NCBI GenBank assembly: GCA_964389095.1
Contig: CAYMEB010000071.1
Coordinates: forward strand, 1-20,326
Length of the DNA stretch: 20,326 nt
Direction: 5' to 3'
DNA from: JABFRJ01 sp964389095
GTDB lineage: Bacteria > Pseudomonadota > Alphaproteobacteria > Rhizobiales > Hyphomicrobiaceae
Position 1 is the stretch's first letter, and each line of letters begins with the position of its first letter. Positions 1 through 6,565 of this stretch are shown piece by piece. A model generated the notes under the pieces. The model was not told where the DNA came from. It worked only from the letters and a program-made list of their open reading frames with translations, and made no database searches. The position numbers were made by a program, and so were the translations under genes.

Positions 1-891
1 TACTGGGACCGCAACGCGCCGCTGCCCGAGCATGACGACCGCACCATTCCGTGGGCCGAGGCCGAGAAGAGCGTGCTCGATGCCTACGGCGCATTCTCGC
101 CGGAGCTGGCTGCGGTCGGCAGGAAATTCTTCGGCACGGGCTGGATCGATGCGCCGGCGCGGCCTGGCAAGTCGCCGGGCGCGTTCGCCCATCCGACGGT
201 GCCGTCGGCGCACCCCTATCTGCTGCTGAACTACCAGGGCAAGGTGCGTGACGTGATGACGCTTGCCCATGAGCTCGGCCACGGCGTGCATCAGGTGCTT
301 GCGGCGGGGCAGGGCCCGCTGATGGCCGATACGCCTTTGACGCTCGCGGAGACCGCCTCGGTTTTCGGCGAGATGCTGACTTTCCAGTCGTTGCTCAGGA
401 GCGCGCCCGATGCCCTGACGCGCAAGGCGATGCTCGCGGGCAAGGTCGAGGACATGCTGAACACGGTGGTCCGCCAGATCGCCTTCTACGACTTCGAATC
501 GCGTCTGCATGCGAAGCGGCGCGAAGGCGAACTGACGCCCGATGCGATCGGCGAGATCTGGATGTCGGTGCAGACCGAGAGCCTGGGCCCCGCCTTCACC
601 TTCGACGAGGAGTACAAGCACTACTGGTCGTATATCGGCCACTTCATCCACTCGCCGTTCTACGTCTATGCCTATGCGTTCGGCGATTGCCTGGTGAACT
701 CGCTCTATGCCGCCTACCAGGCCAAGCCCGACGGCTTCCAGGCCAAATATCTCGACATGCTGCGCGCCGGCGGCGTGAAGCGGCACAAGGAGCTGCTGGC
801 GCCGTTCGGCCTCGACGCATCCGATCCTGCTTTCTGGGGCAGAGGCCTGGGTGTCATCTCCGGCTTCGTCGACGAGCTCGAAAAGCTCTGA
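1..891 (+). CDS. M3-family oligoendopeptidase (PepF-like), 5'-truncated
   Basis: This is the C-terminal 296 residues of a zinc metallopeptidase; the reading frame is open from base 1, so the start lies outside the window. Residues 90-94 of the fragment read HELGH, the HExxH zinc site of family M3. Glu117, in the stretch LAETASVFGE, fits the third zinc ligand that family M3 places about 25 residues downstream. The following helical region with a conserved Tyr/His-rich stretch (HYWSYIGHFIHSPFYVYAYAF begins near residue 208) is also typical of oligoendopeptidase F. Such enzymes are cytoplasmic and degrade short peptides. The stop overlaps the next start as TGATG at 889-893, so the kinase gene is probably translationally coupled. 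The family call is firm; the exact substrate is not known. Confidence 0.93.
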   Translation, partial: YWDRNAPLPEHDDRTIPWAEAEKSVLDAYGAFSPELAAVGRKFFGTGWIDAPARPGKSPGAFAHPTVPSAHPYLLLNYQGKVRDVMTLAHELGHGVHQVLAAGQGPLMADTPLTLAETASVFGEMLTFQSLLRSAPDALTRKAMLAGKVEDMLNTVVRQIAFYDFESRLHAKRREGELTPDAIGEIWMSVQTESLGPAFTFDEEYKHYWSYIGHFIHSPFYVYAYAFGDCLVNSLYAAYQAKPDGFQAKYLDMLRAGGVKRHKELLAPFGLDASDPAFWGRGLGVISGFVDELEKL

Positions 892-2222
892 TGGCAGACG
901 ACGGCGACTCCCTGGGCGGTCGCCTCGGCCGGTATGCCAAGGTTGGGGCGTCGGTCGGTGGGCTCGCGGCCAAGCTCGCGGGCCAGCGCTATCTCGGCTT
1001 TACGCTCGATCGCGACAAGCATGCGTCGGAGCTCCGGGCGGCGCTGGGCGGGCTGAAAGGTCCGCTGATGAAGGCGGCCCAGCTGCTTGCGACCATTCCC
1101 GACGCGCTGCCGCCCGAATATGCGCGCGAGCTGGCTCAGCTGCAGGCCAATGCGCCAGCGATGGGCTGGGCCTTCGTGCGGCGGCGCATGGCGACGGAGC
1201 TCGGGCCGGACTGGCAGGCGAAGTTCCGGAAGTTCGACAAGGAGGCGTCGTTCGCGGCTTCGCTTGGGCAGGTGCATCGCGCCGTGTTGCCCCAGGGGGC
1301 CGAGGTCGCCTGCAAGCTTCAGTACCCGGACATGGCCTCGGCGCTCGAAGCTGACCTCAACCAGTTGAAGCTGGTGTTCGCCGTCGGGCAGCGCTTCGAT
1401 CCCGCGATCCGTACTGACGAGATCCATGCCGAGATCACCAACCGTCTGCGCGAGGAACTCGATTACCGGCGCGAGGCCAGGCACGTCGCGCTCTACCGTC
1501 ACATGCTGCGCGAGGAGCCCTCGATCCACGTTCCGGACATCGTCGAGGACTATTCGACCGACCGTTTGCTCACCATGTCGTGGCTGGAAGGCGGCAGGCT
1601 GCTCGACTGGAAGACGCGCTCGCAGGACGACAAGGACGCGCTGGCCATAAAGATGTTCAAGGCCTGGTACGTGCCGTTCTACCGCTACGGCGTGATCCAT
1701 GGCGACCCGCATCTCGGCAACTACTCGGTGCGAGAGAACGGCGACGTGAACCTGATGGATTTCGGCTGCGTCAGGATCTTCCCGCCGCGCTTCGTGCGTG
1801 GCTCGATCGAGCTCTATCGCGCCTTGATGGCCGACGACATGGAGCGTGCTGTCGCCGCCTACGAGGATTGGGGGTTTACGGGCTTGTCGCGCGACATGAT
1901 CGCGGTGCTGAACCGGTGGGCCGCGTTCCTGTACGGACCGCTGATGGACGACCGGCCGCGCCGCCTCACCGAGGACATGGCCGAGGGCCACGGCCGCGAC
2001 ATGGCACAGAATGTCTTCACCGATCTGCGCAAGATGGGGGGCGTGCGGCCGCCGCGCGAGTTCGTGTTCATGGACCGCGCGGCGATCGGGCTGGGCTCGG
2101 TGTTCATTCACCTCAGGGCCTCGATCAACTGGCACCGGTTGTTCGAGAGCCTCATAGAAGATTTCGAGGTCGACACACTGGCGGCGCGACAGGGCGAGGC
2201 GCTAAAAGCCGCCGCGCTATGA
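891..2222 (+). CDS. ABC1/AarF/UbiB-family atypical protein kinase
   Basis: The product is 443 residues and belongs to the ABC1/ADCK/UbiB atypical kinase family, whose members support ubiquinone biosynthesis or lipid and quinone homeostasis. Visible landmarks in order are the KxGQ-type segment at residues 61-64, here KAAQ; the Ala-rich loop FAASLGQVH at 121-129; the nucleotide-binding lysine in VACK at 142; the ELDYRRE motif from 189; the catalytic loop HGDPHLGN at 270-277; and the metal-binding DFG at 290-292. All catalytic elements are therefore present. The ATG at 891 overlaps the peptidase stop. A longer reading frame from 687 exists, but it would overlap the peptidase by 200 bp. The 3' end overlaps the epimerase start as ATGA. 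I avoid naming it ubiB because alphaproteobacteria carry several paralogues. Confidence 0.9.
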   Translation: MADDGDSLGGRLGRYAKVGASVGGLAAKLAGQRYLGFTLDRDKHASELRAALGGLKGPLMKAAQLLATIPDALPPEYARELAQLQANAPAMGWAFVRRRMATELGPDWQAKFRKFDKEASFAASLGQVHRAVLPQGAEVACKLQYPDMASALEADLNQLKLVFAVGQRFDPAIRTDEIHAEITNRLREELDYRREARHVALYRHMLREEPSIHVPDIVEDYSTDRLLTMSWLEGGRLLDWKTRSQDDKDALAIKMFKAWYVPFYRYGVIHGDPHLGNYSVRENGDVNLMDFGCVRIFPPRFVRGSIELYRALMADDMERAVAAYEDWGFTGLSRDMIAVLNRWAAFLYGPLMDDRPRRLTEDMAEGHGRDMAQNVFTDLRKMGGVRPPREFVFMDRAAIGLGSVFIHLRASINWHRLFESLIEDFEVDTLAARQGEALKAAAL

Positions 2223-3291
2223 ACATTCTCGTCACAGGATCGTCGGGCTGGCTCGGCCAGACCCTGGTGCCGCGGCTTGCTCGCGACGGCCATGCCGTGA
2301 TTGGCCTCGATCCCGAGCCGGGTCCGGCCACGACAGCCGCCACCCTGGTGAGAGGCTCAGTTGTCGATCGCGCCCTGGTGCACCGGCTGATCCGCGATTA
2401 CGGCGTCACCGCGATCGTGCACGCCGCGGCGCGCCACAAGCCGCACATCGAGACCCACGACAATTCGGAGTTCGTGGCGGTCAACGTGCAGGGCACGCTG
2501 AACCTGCTCGAGGAGGCGGTGATCAACGGTGTCGACCGCTTCGTGTTCACGTCGACCACCTCGCTGATGATCTCCCAGCAGATCCGCGACGGCAGGGCGG
2601 GCGGGGCGAGGGAGGCGGCGTGGATCGACGAGACCATGGCGCCCCTGGTCCCGCGCAACATCTATGGCGTCACCAAGCTCGCCGCCGAAGATCTCTGCCG
2701 GCTGTTCCACCATCAGCATGGATTGCCGATCGTGATCCTGCGCACCGCGCGGTTCTTTCCCGAAGAGGACGACATGGCGCACGCCATCGTTCAGTCGGGC
2801 GAAAACACCAAGGCCAACGAGTTCCTCTTCCGCCGGCTCTCGGTGGAGGATGCGGCCGAGGCGCATGTCGTGGCGCTGGCCCGCGCCGCCGAACTCGGCT
2901 TCGATACCTTCATCGTGTCGGCAAGCACCCCGTTCTCGAAGGCCGACTGTCGTGAGCTGATCGCGGATGCACCGTCCGTCGTTGCGCGCTATTTCCCCGA
3001 CTATCGNNNNNNNNNNNNNNNNNNNNNNNNNNNNNNNNNNNNNNNNNNNNNNNNNNNNNNNNNNNNNNNNNNNNNNNNNNNNNNNNNNNNNNNNNNNNNN
3101 NNNNNNGTGAGCTGATCGCGGATGCACCGTCCGTCGTTGCGCGCTATTTCCCCGACTATCGAGGCAAGTACGCTAGGCGCGGCTGGACGATGTTCGACTC
3201 GATCGACCGTGTTTATGATTCATCGAGGGCGGCGCGGGTGCTGGGCTTCACCTGCCGTACCGGCTTCAGGCAGGTGCTGGACGGGCTTTAA
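2219..3291 (+). CDS. NAD-dependent epimerase/dehydratase (extended SDR), interrupted by a false assembly gap
   Basis: An extended short-chain dehydrogenase/reductase. The N-terminus has the Rossmann motif TGSSGWLG (residues 6-13), the active-site region has FTSTTS (110-115), and the catalytic pair is Tyr149-xxx-Lys153 in YGVTK. Such enzymes act on nucleotide sugars or related substrates; the substrate cannot be read here. The coding sequence is split by 100 Ns at 3007-3106. Bases 2952-3006 and 3107-3161 are identical, so the real gene is 2219-3006 joined to 3162-3291. That join is 918 bases, exactly 306 codons, and gives a 305-residue protein ending in RQVLDGL, which is a normal family length. 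Read literally, the frame breaks after the Ns. The start overlaps the kinase stop (ATGA), so it is the third gene of the operon. Confidence 0.9.
3007..3106. other. Assembly gap of 100 N, probably spurious
   Basis: Exactly 100 Ns, the conventional placeholder for a scaffold gap of unknown size. The 55 bases before it (2952-3006) and after it (3107-3161) are the same sequence in the same orientation. Merging them restores an uninterrupted epimerase frame. The most economical reading is two contigs that overlap by 55 bases, a k-mer size commonly used by assemblers, joined without merging, so no sequence is missing. Confidence 0.95.
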
Positions 3292-3331
3292 CGGCGCGCA
3301 ACGGTCTTGCCGACGACACGGGCAAGTGGCG

Positions 3332-3499
3332 ATGGAGGGTGGCGCGTCCGATCCTGCGCCGGCCGCGCCCCGTTCGGGCCCGTGGGCGGGTATCGCGGCC
3401 CAAGGCTTCAGTGCGCCCTCGCCGGGGGTCGCCTACACGGCCGCGAGCGCGGCGCGGCGCTGGCTGACCTCGATGCTCGCCCGGTTCGGCGCGTTCTAG
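3332..3499 (+). CDS. Possible small Ala/Pro-rich protein, 55 aa
   Basis: A short frame follows the epimerase by 40 bp. It begins at an ATG (3332), with an in-frame GTG at 3326 as alternative, and ends in TAG. Its codons are strongly G/C at the third position, like the neighbouring genes. The C-terminal part (AASAARRWLTSMLARFGAF) could form an amphipathic helix. It ends convergently against the membrane-protein gene at 3496, and the two stop codons share the palindrome CTAG. I see no recognisable domain and only a weak ribosome site, so it may be non-coding. No product is proposed. Confidence 0.3.
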   Translation: MEGGASDPAPAAPRSGPWAGIAAQGFSAPSPGVAYTAASAARRWLTSMLARFGAF

Positions 3500-3783
3500 C
3501 GGTTGTAGGCGCTTTCCATCACCGCCCCGAGCAGGGTCAGGAAGGCGTAGATCAGGATCGGCGTGATCATCGCGGCCATCAGCGTCATCTGCAGGCGCTG
3601 GCGCTTGCGGCGGGCGAGCAGGCGGCGGTTGATACGGTCGGGGTGGATCTCGTCTGTCGACCATTCGGCGCCGGGACGGCGGTAGAGGTTCCAGGTCGCG
3701 TACTTCCACGCGACGGCGCCGCCTACCAGGGCGGCCATGGCCAGGCCAACGACGAAGACCGGGTCTTGCATGACCCTCTTCAT
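3496..3783 (-). CDS. Small two-helix membrane protein of unknown function
   Basis: A 95-residue protein with one hydrophobic segment near residues 8-27 (VFVVGLAMAALVGGAVAW) and a second near residues 66-90 (QMTLMAAMITPILIYAFLTLLGAV). Between them is a basic cytoplasm-like stretch rich in Arg and Lys. The start at 3783 (MKRVMQDP) is used here; the second in-frame ATG at 3771 (MQDPVF) is an alternative and would remove four residues. The gene is head-to-head with the DUF218 gene at 3830, leaving about 46 bp for both promoters. I do not recognise the family. Confidence 0.65.
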   Translation of the reverse strand: MKRVMQDPVFVVGLAMAALVGGAVAWKYATWNLYRRPGAEWSTDEIHPDRINRRLLARRKRQRLQMTLMAAMITPILIYAFLTLLGAVMESAYNR

Positions 3784-3829
3784 ATCACAGGTTCATCCCG
3801 CGGGCTGGCCGGTGCATGCTCGCGCTGGC

Positions 3830-4432
3830 ATGCGGTTGGTTCTTTGTCTGGTTCTCGCGCTGGGGGCGCTCGGCCTGATGGTTGCCCTCGCCGCCTGGCT
3901 CGCCGAGCGCAGTCTCGAGCGCTCGAGCGCGGCGCGCATCGTGACGGATCCGGCCGCTCTTCCGCCGGCCCTTGCGGACGGCGCCGCCGGCCTGGTGCTG
4001 GGCGCCGCCCCGATCGGGCCCGAGGGCGGACCCAACCGCTATTTCGAATACCGGCTCGACGCCGCCGACCTGCTGTGGCGCGCCGGCCGGGTTCGCCTCC
4101 TGGTGCTAAGCGGTGCCCCGGGCGAGCCCGAGGCGATGCGGGCCGGCCTGGTGGCCCGCGGTGTACCCGAGAGCGCGCTTCGGCTCGACGATGGCGGCCT
4201 GCGGACCCGCGATTCGCTGCGCCGCGCCCGGACGGTCTTCGGCGAGAAGCGCCTGATCGTGGTCTCGCAGCGTTTTCACCTTGCCCGCGCTCTCTTCCTC
4301 GCACGGGCCGACGGCCTCGATGCCTGGGGTCTGGAAGCCCGCGACGTCGACCGTGCCTACAGCATCTTTACCGAATTGCGCCGCTATCCCTCGGCGCTCC
4401 GCGCCTACTGGGATATCTGGTTCCCTGATTGA
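3830..4432 (+). CDS. SanA/YdcF-like DUF218 envelope protein
   Basis: A 200-residue membrane-anchored protein. Residues 1-27 form a single hydrophobic anchor (MRLVLCLVLALGALGLMVAL), followed by a DUF218 domain. The conserved order of the SanA group is visible: VLGAAP near residue 56, NRYFEYRLDAA, LVLSGAPGEPEAMRAGL, RTRDSLRRAR, then SQRFHLARALFLA. SanA in enterobacteria affects envelope barrier function, and the biochemical activity of the domain is poorly defined. The frame is open further upstream, with an ATG at 3770 and a GTG at 3812. I chose 3830 because it places the hydrophobic segment at the N-terminus and avoids overlap with the divergent gene. No strong ribosome site marks any of these starts. 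Confidence 0.8.
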   Translation: MRLVLCLVLALGALGLMVALAAWLAERSLERSSAARIVTDPAALPPALADGAAGLVLGAAPIGPEGGPNRYFEYRLDAADLLWRAGRVRLLVLSGAPGEPEAMRAGLVARGVPESALRLDDGGLRTRDSLRRARTVFGEKRLIVVSQRFHLARALFLARADGLDAWGLEARDVDRAYSIFTELRRYPSALRAYWDIWFPD

Positions 4433-4533
4433 CCGGCGCAGCGCTCACTCCGCAGCACTCCGCAAACGTCGATCTGGTTCAGCTAGAATATTGGCTGTGG
4501 GGCCAATCGCATACTAACCGGTCGCCGCGGAAA

Positions 4534-4551
4534 TTCCCTGCTAACAGGGAA
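4534..4551. repeat. Hairpin with CAGGGAA arms
   Basis: Perfect 7-bp inverted repeat, TTCCCTG at 4534-4540 and CAGGGAA at 4545-4551, with a four-base loop CTAA. The right arm is the same word that recurs downstream at 4651, 4673 and 4695, so the hairpin probably belongs to the same repeat family. No T-run follows that would mark a classical terminator. Confidence 0.6.
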
Positions 4552-4650
4552 AATAGCAGCAAAAAGCGAGCCGACCTTGCACCGCGACGCACCAAAAGCC
4601 AAGCTTTTCTGCCATTCTCGGTCTTTGTCGCTTCGCAACATCAACGACTA

Positions 4651-4703
4651 GAACAGGGAACGCCGCCGCCCGGAACAGGGAAATTGGGCAGCGGGAACAG
4701 GGA
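4651..4703 (+). repeat. Three direct repeats GAACAGGGA at an exact 22-bp period
   Basis: The word GAACAGGGA begins at 4651, 4673 and 4695, an exact spacing of 22 bases, close to two helical turns. The spacers between copies are different, so only the 9-base word is conserved. Such phasing is seen in protein-binding arrays and in iterons, but no replication gene is present here. A dispersed intergenic repeat is an equally good explanation. Confidence 0.6.
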
Positions 4704-4789
4704 GGCCGCCGTTGGGACCGGCATTCTATTGACCACATGGGTGCTCAAGCATGGAGCAAGTAACCATTAGGTCATGAGCGGGTGAGATG

Positions 4790-4859
4790 TCCGCTTTGGC
4801 CTAGGAAGCGGAAGTTCGCTTCCACCGGCATAATGTCCGCTAAGTGCCAGAAGCGGGCA
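4790..4859. repeat. Cluster of interlocking palindromes (REP-like)
   Basis: Three inverted repeats lie within 70 bp. TCCGCTT (4790-4796) pairs with AAGCGGA (4806-4812). GGAAGCG (4804-4810) pairs with CGCTTCC (4817-4823). TGTCCGCT (4834-4841) pairs with AGCGGGCA (4852-4859), with one mismatch. The first two share bases and are mutually exclusive structures. All are built from the same GTCCGCT / AAGCGG word, which suggests a REP-type intergenic repeat rather than a terminator. Confidence 0.6.
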
Positions 4860-5006
4860 ACCGGCGCTCGACAAAGCCGATGCCTGGAAGCCCCTAACTG
4901 AACTGGAGCCGGACAAGGCCAGCGGTATCGAGCCGATCTCTCGCTCGTCCGAGCTCACCATCATCAACGTCTTCTAGCCGCCGAACATCGTCGTCATGCT
5001 GCACAA

Positions 5007-5108
5007 TTATGCCATGTGGGCGGTGATCGGCGTCGATAGCGCGCGCGAGCCTTCGTTGACCAGCATCCGGCGGATCCGCCGATAGCCGTAGCAGCCGTAC
5101 CAGGTGGC
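5007..5108 (-). pseudogene. IS3-family transposase relic
   Basis: On the minus strand this frame reads ATWYGCYGYRRIRRMLVNEG and then runs to a stop at 5007. The YGYRRI-xx-L core followed by xxEG matches the start of the catalytic (OrfB) region of IS3-family transposases, where the usual pattern is RYGYRRI then LLRREGW. The downstream DDE catalytic domain is missing, and I found no matching upstream OrfA or terminal inverted repeats. This is therefore a short decayed remnant left by an insertion sequence, lying just downstream of the protease gene. Confidence 0.65.
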
Positions 5109-5141
5109 CAAGACCTTTGTTCGATTGGGCAGGACATTTGC

Positions 5142-5744
5142 TTAGCGACGTAGGTCCGCTGTTGCTGGATCCGTCGAAAATTGTGACCCGATACCGCCCC
5201 ATGTTGCCCGGGCCCTGGCCGCCGACTGTTCGTCGATTGACTGCATGGACACGCAGCAGGCCGGATCCATGACCGTTCCCGCTTCGTGGATCAGGCCGAG
5301 CAGATGGCCTATTTCATGCCGGAGGATCGGCAGGAACTGTCCGGATGATATTCCCCACCGGCACCGGATCGTTCCGGTGATGAAGTTGGCGTCGCAGCCA
5401 CTGTCGTGGGGAAGGTTGGCCACGAAAATCACACGCCAATCCGCGGCTGCACCTGTGCCCTTTTCAAGTGCCGTTACCTTGGCACGCCCGCGCAGGGCCA
5501 GATTCCACTCGTTCACGGCCTGCAGCAGCTTCGCCTGCTCATAGTCGGTCGCATCCGCCGATAGCGCGATCGCCCGGGTCGGCAGGTTCTGCGCCCGGCA
5601 GGGAGAGGGCAGGAGCGCGACGATGACCGCCGCCGCGACGGCGACGATGAATATCGAGGTTCTGCGCAGGCGAAGATGATCCGTGTGCGATTTCCAGGCG
5701 ATAACGGCCGGGCCGCTGGAGGCAGAGGCTGATCGCGCGCTCAT
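5142..5744 (-). CDS. Exported metzincin-type zinc metalloprotease
   Basis: A 200-residue protein with an N-terminal export signal: a basic stretch, then a hydrophobic core at residues 31-46 (IFIVAVAAAVIVALL), with a plausible cleavage site after PCRA at residue 51. The mature part has the extended zinc motif HEIGHLLGLIH (His143, Glu144, His147, His153), then VMDP with Met159 at the expected Met-turn position, both hallmarks of metzincins such as matrixins. The rest is short and carries several cysteines (117, 128, 163, 164). It probably acts in the periplasm or outside the cell; the substrate is unknown. AGGTGG precedes the ATG, and the start overlaps the previous ORF as ATGA. It is the last gene of the minus-strand operon. 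The N-terminal 25 residues before the signal core are unusually long, so a later start is possible. Confidence 0.82.
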   Translation of the reverse strand: MSARSASASSGPAVIAWKSHTDHLRLRRTSIFIVAVAAAVIVALLPSPCRAQNLPTRAIALSADATDYEQAKLLQAVNEWNLALRGRAKVTALEKGTGAAADWRVIFVANLPHDSGCDANFITGTIRCRWGISSGQFLPILRHEIGHLLGLIHEAGTVMDPACCVSMQSIDEQSAARARATWGGIGSQFSTDPATADLRR

Positions 5745-6049
5745 GCGCCACCTGCCTTTGCGCGCGTCATTTGCTCTTTCCTGCAGGCTGCGTCGCGCCG
5801 AGCGGTCGGTCCGCGGGCGAGCGTCGGAGAACTCGGTCGATCCCGCCGGGGCGTTTCGCGCATCTTGTGGGACATCGGCATCTCTCCGTCAGCGAATGCA
5901 TCGGGTCGGTGACCACGACGCGCCGCCGTCACAGGGCGTGGCGCAGGGAACAGATCGTCGAGCGTCATGTGCCCTGCGGGCAAGTAGCCATAATATGTTC
6001 TGGTCGCGCGGCCCCGGACTTTGCCGAAGGACGTGTCACGGCCGTACAT
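5741..6049 (-). CDS. Uncertain 102-aa basic ORF between DsrE and metzincin genes
   Basis: The frame begins 14 bp inside the end of the DsrE gene and ends in an ATGA overlap with the protease gene, which is the spacing expected of a coupled operon gene. A GGAG lies just before the ATG, though very close. The protein is rich in Arg, Pro and Ala, has no clear signal peptide or membrane segment, and matches no family I recognise. Its first 40 residues (with YYGYLPAGHMTLDDLF) look more protein-like than the low-complexity C-terminal half. It may be real, or it may be a decayed gene or spacer. The operon position is its main support. Confidence 0.35.
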   Translation of the reverse strand: MYGRDTSFGKVRGRATRTYYGYLPAGHMTLDDLFPAPRPVTAARRGHRPDAFADGEMPMSHKMRETPRRDRPSSPTLARGPTARRDAACRKEQMTRAKAGGA

Positions 6050-6530
6050 AGCTCCAGCCCTGTTCCTGCAGATCCATCACCCGCACAACGCCCGACGCCA
6101 CGACAGCGGCTTGCGGCAGAAGAGGAATCTCCCGGTTCTCGACCCTGGCCATGTTTTCCCGGGTATTGCCGCAGGCCTTGAAGGAGATCGACGATGTCCT
6201 CTCGGTGATCGCCCTTATCCGGTCCTTCACTGGCGAGGTGTCGGCCCGCAACATGTGCAGGCCTGGCCCGAAGGTGATCACCTCGATGTCCACCTTCTGG
6301 CCGAGGTTTCCATAGTGCTGCGCGACGTTCGTGGCATTGTTGAGTGCCAGATTCATCGCCGCCGCGTCGTTGGTGTTGACCTGCAGGATCAGGTGATGCG
6401 CGGTCCTCGCGCCGGAAGGTGTGCCCTGGATTGCCTTGGCGTTGCTGTCCTGGGCCACGGCGGGATGGCCGGCGAGAACCAGTGCCATAAGGCACATGGC
6501 TCCTGACAGCGCGATGTTGAAATGAGTCAT
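6036..6530 (-). CDS. Periplasmic DsrE-family protein
   Basis: A 164-residue protein with a clear signal peptide (residues 1-27, hydrophobic IALSGAMCLMALVLAG, cleavage after AVA). The mature part has the DsrE fold pattern: a first strand HHLILQVNTND, a helix with MNLALNNATNVAQHYG, a second strand VDIEVITFGPGLHMLR, and the conserved cysteine motif FKACGNTRENM with Cys120. Cytoplasmic DsrE/TusD relatives pass sulfur on such a cysteine; exported single-domain versions are of unknown role. The frame opens at 6569, but I chose the ATG at 6530 because GGAGAGCAAG gives a well-spaced ribosome site and the signal peptide then sits at the terminus. It starts 35 bp after the TagO-like gene. Confidence 0.82.
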   Translation of the reverse strand: MTHFNIALSGAMCLMALVLAGHPAVAQDSNAKAIQGTPSGARTAHHLILQVNTNDAAAMNLALNNATNVAQHYGNLGQKVDIEVITFGPGLHMLRADTSPVKDRIRAITERTSSISFKACGNTRENMARVENREIPLLPQAAVVASGVVRVMDLQEQGWSYVRP

Positions 6531-6565
6531 CTTGCTCTCCATGGAAGGGTTGTCGTCAGGCAGGT

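Larger units (their letters stand above)
4433..5141. other. Gene-poor repeat-rich intergenic region
   Basis: About 700 bp with no convincing intact gene. Base composition is visibly less GC-biased than the flanks. It contains a short hairpin, three evenly spaced direct repeats, a cluster of palindromes and a transposase relic, each listed separately. A fragment on the plus strand reading WKPLTELEPDKASG and ending at the TAG near 4977 is open but unrecognised. The mixture looks like a landing site for small mobile or dispersed repeats between two conserved gene blocks. Confidence 0.7.

Noticed and set aside
714..2135. 473-residue open frame on the minus strand
   Set aside because: It lies antisense to the ABC1/UbiB kinase, whose full set of motifs is on the plus strand. 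The antisense protein is His/Arg/Pro-rich and domain-free, a usual artefact of GC-rich codons.
1580..3115. 511-residue plus-strand frame reading through the N run
   Set aside because: Only its part from 2219 is the epimerase. The upstream part is an out-of-frame shadow of the kinase and the end beyond 3006 is an artefact of the gap.
4651..4703. Plasmid-type iterons or a replication origin
   Set aside because: There is no replication initiator gene, AT-rich segment or DnaA box nearby. The repeats are only nine bases long.
4651..4859. CRISPR array
   Set aside because: Repeat words are far too short and the spacing does not give repeat-spacer units. No cas gene is present.
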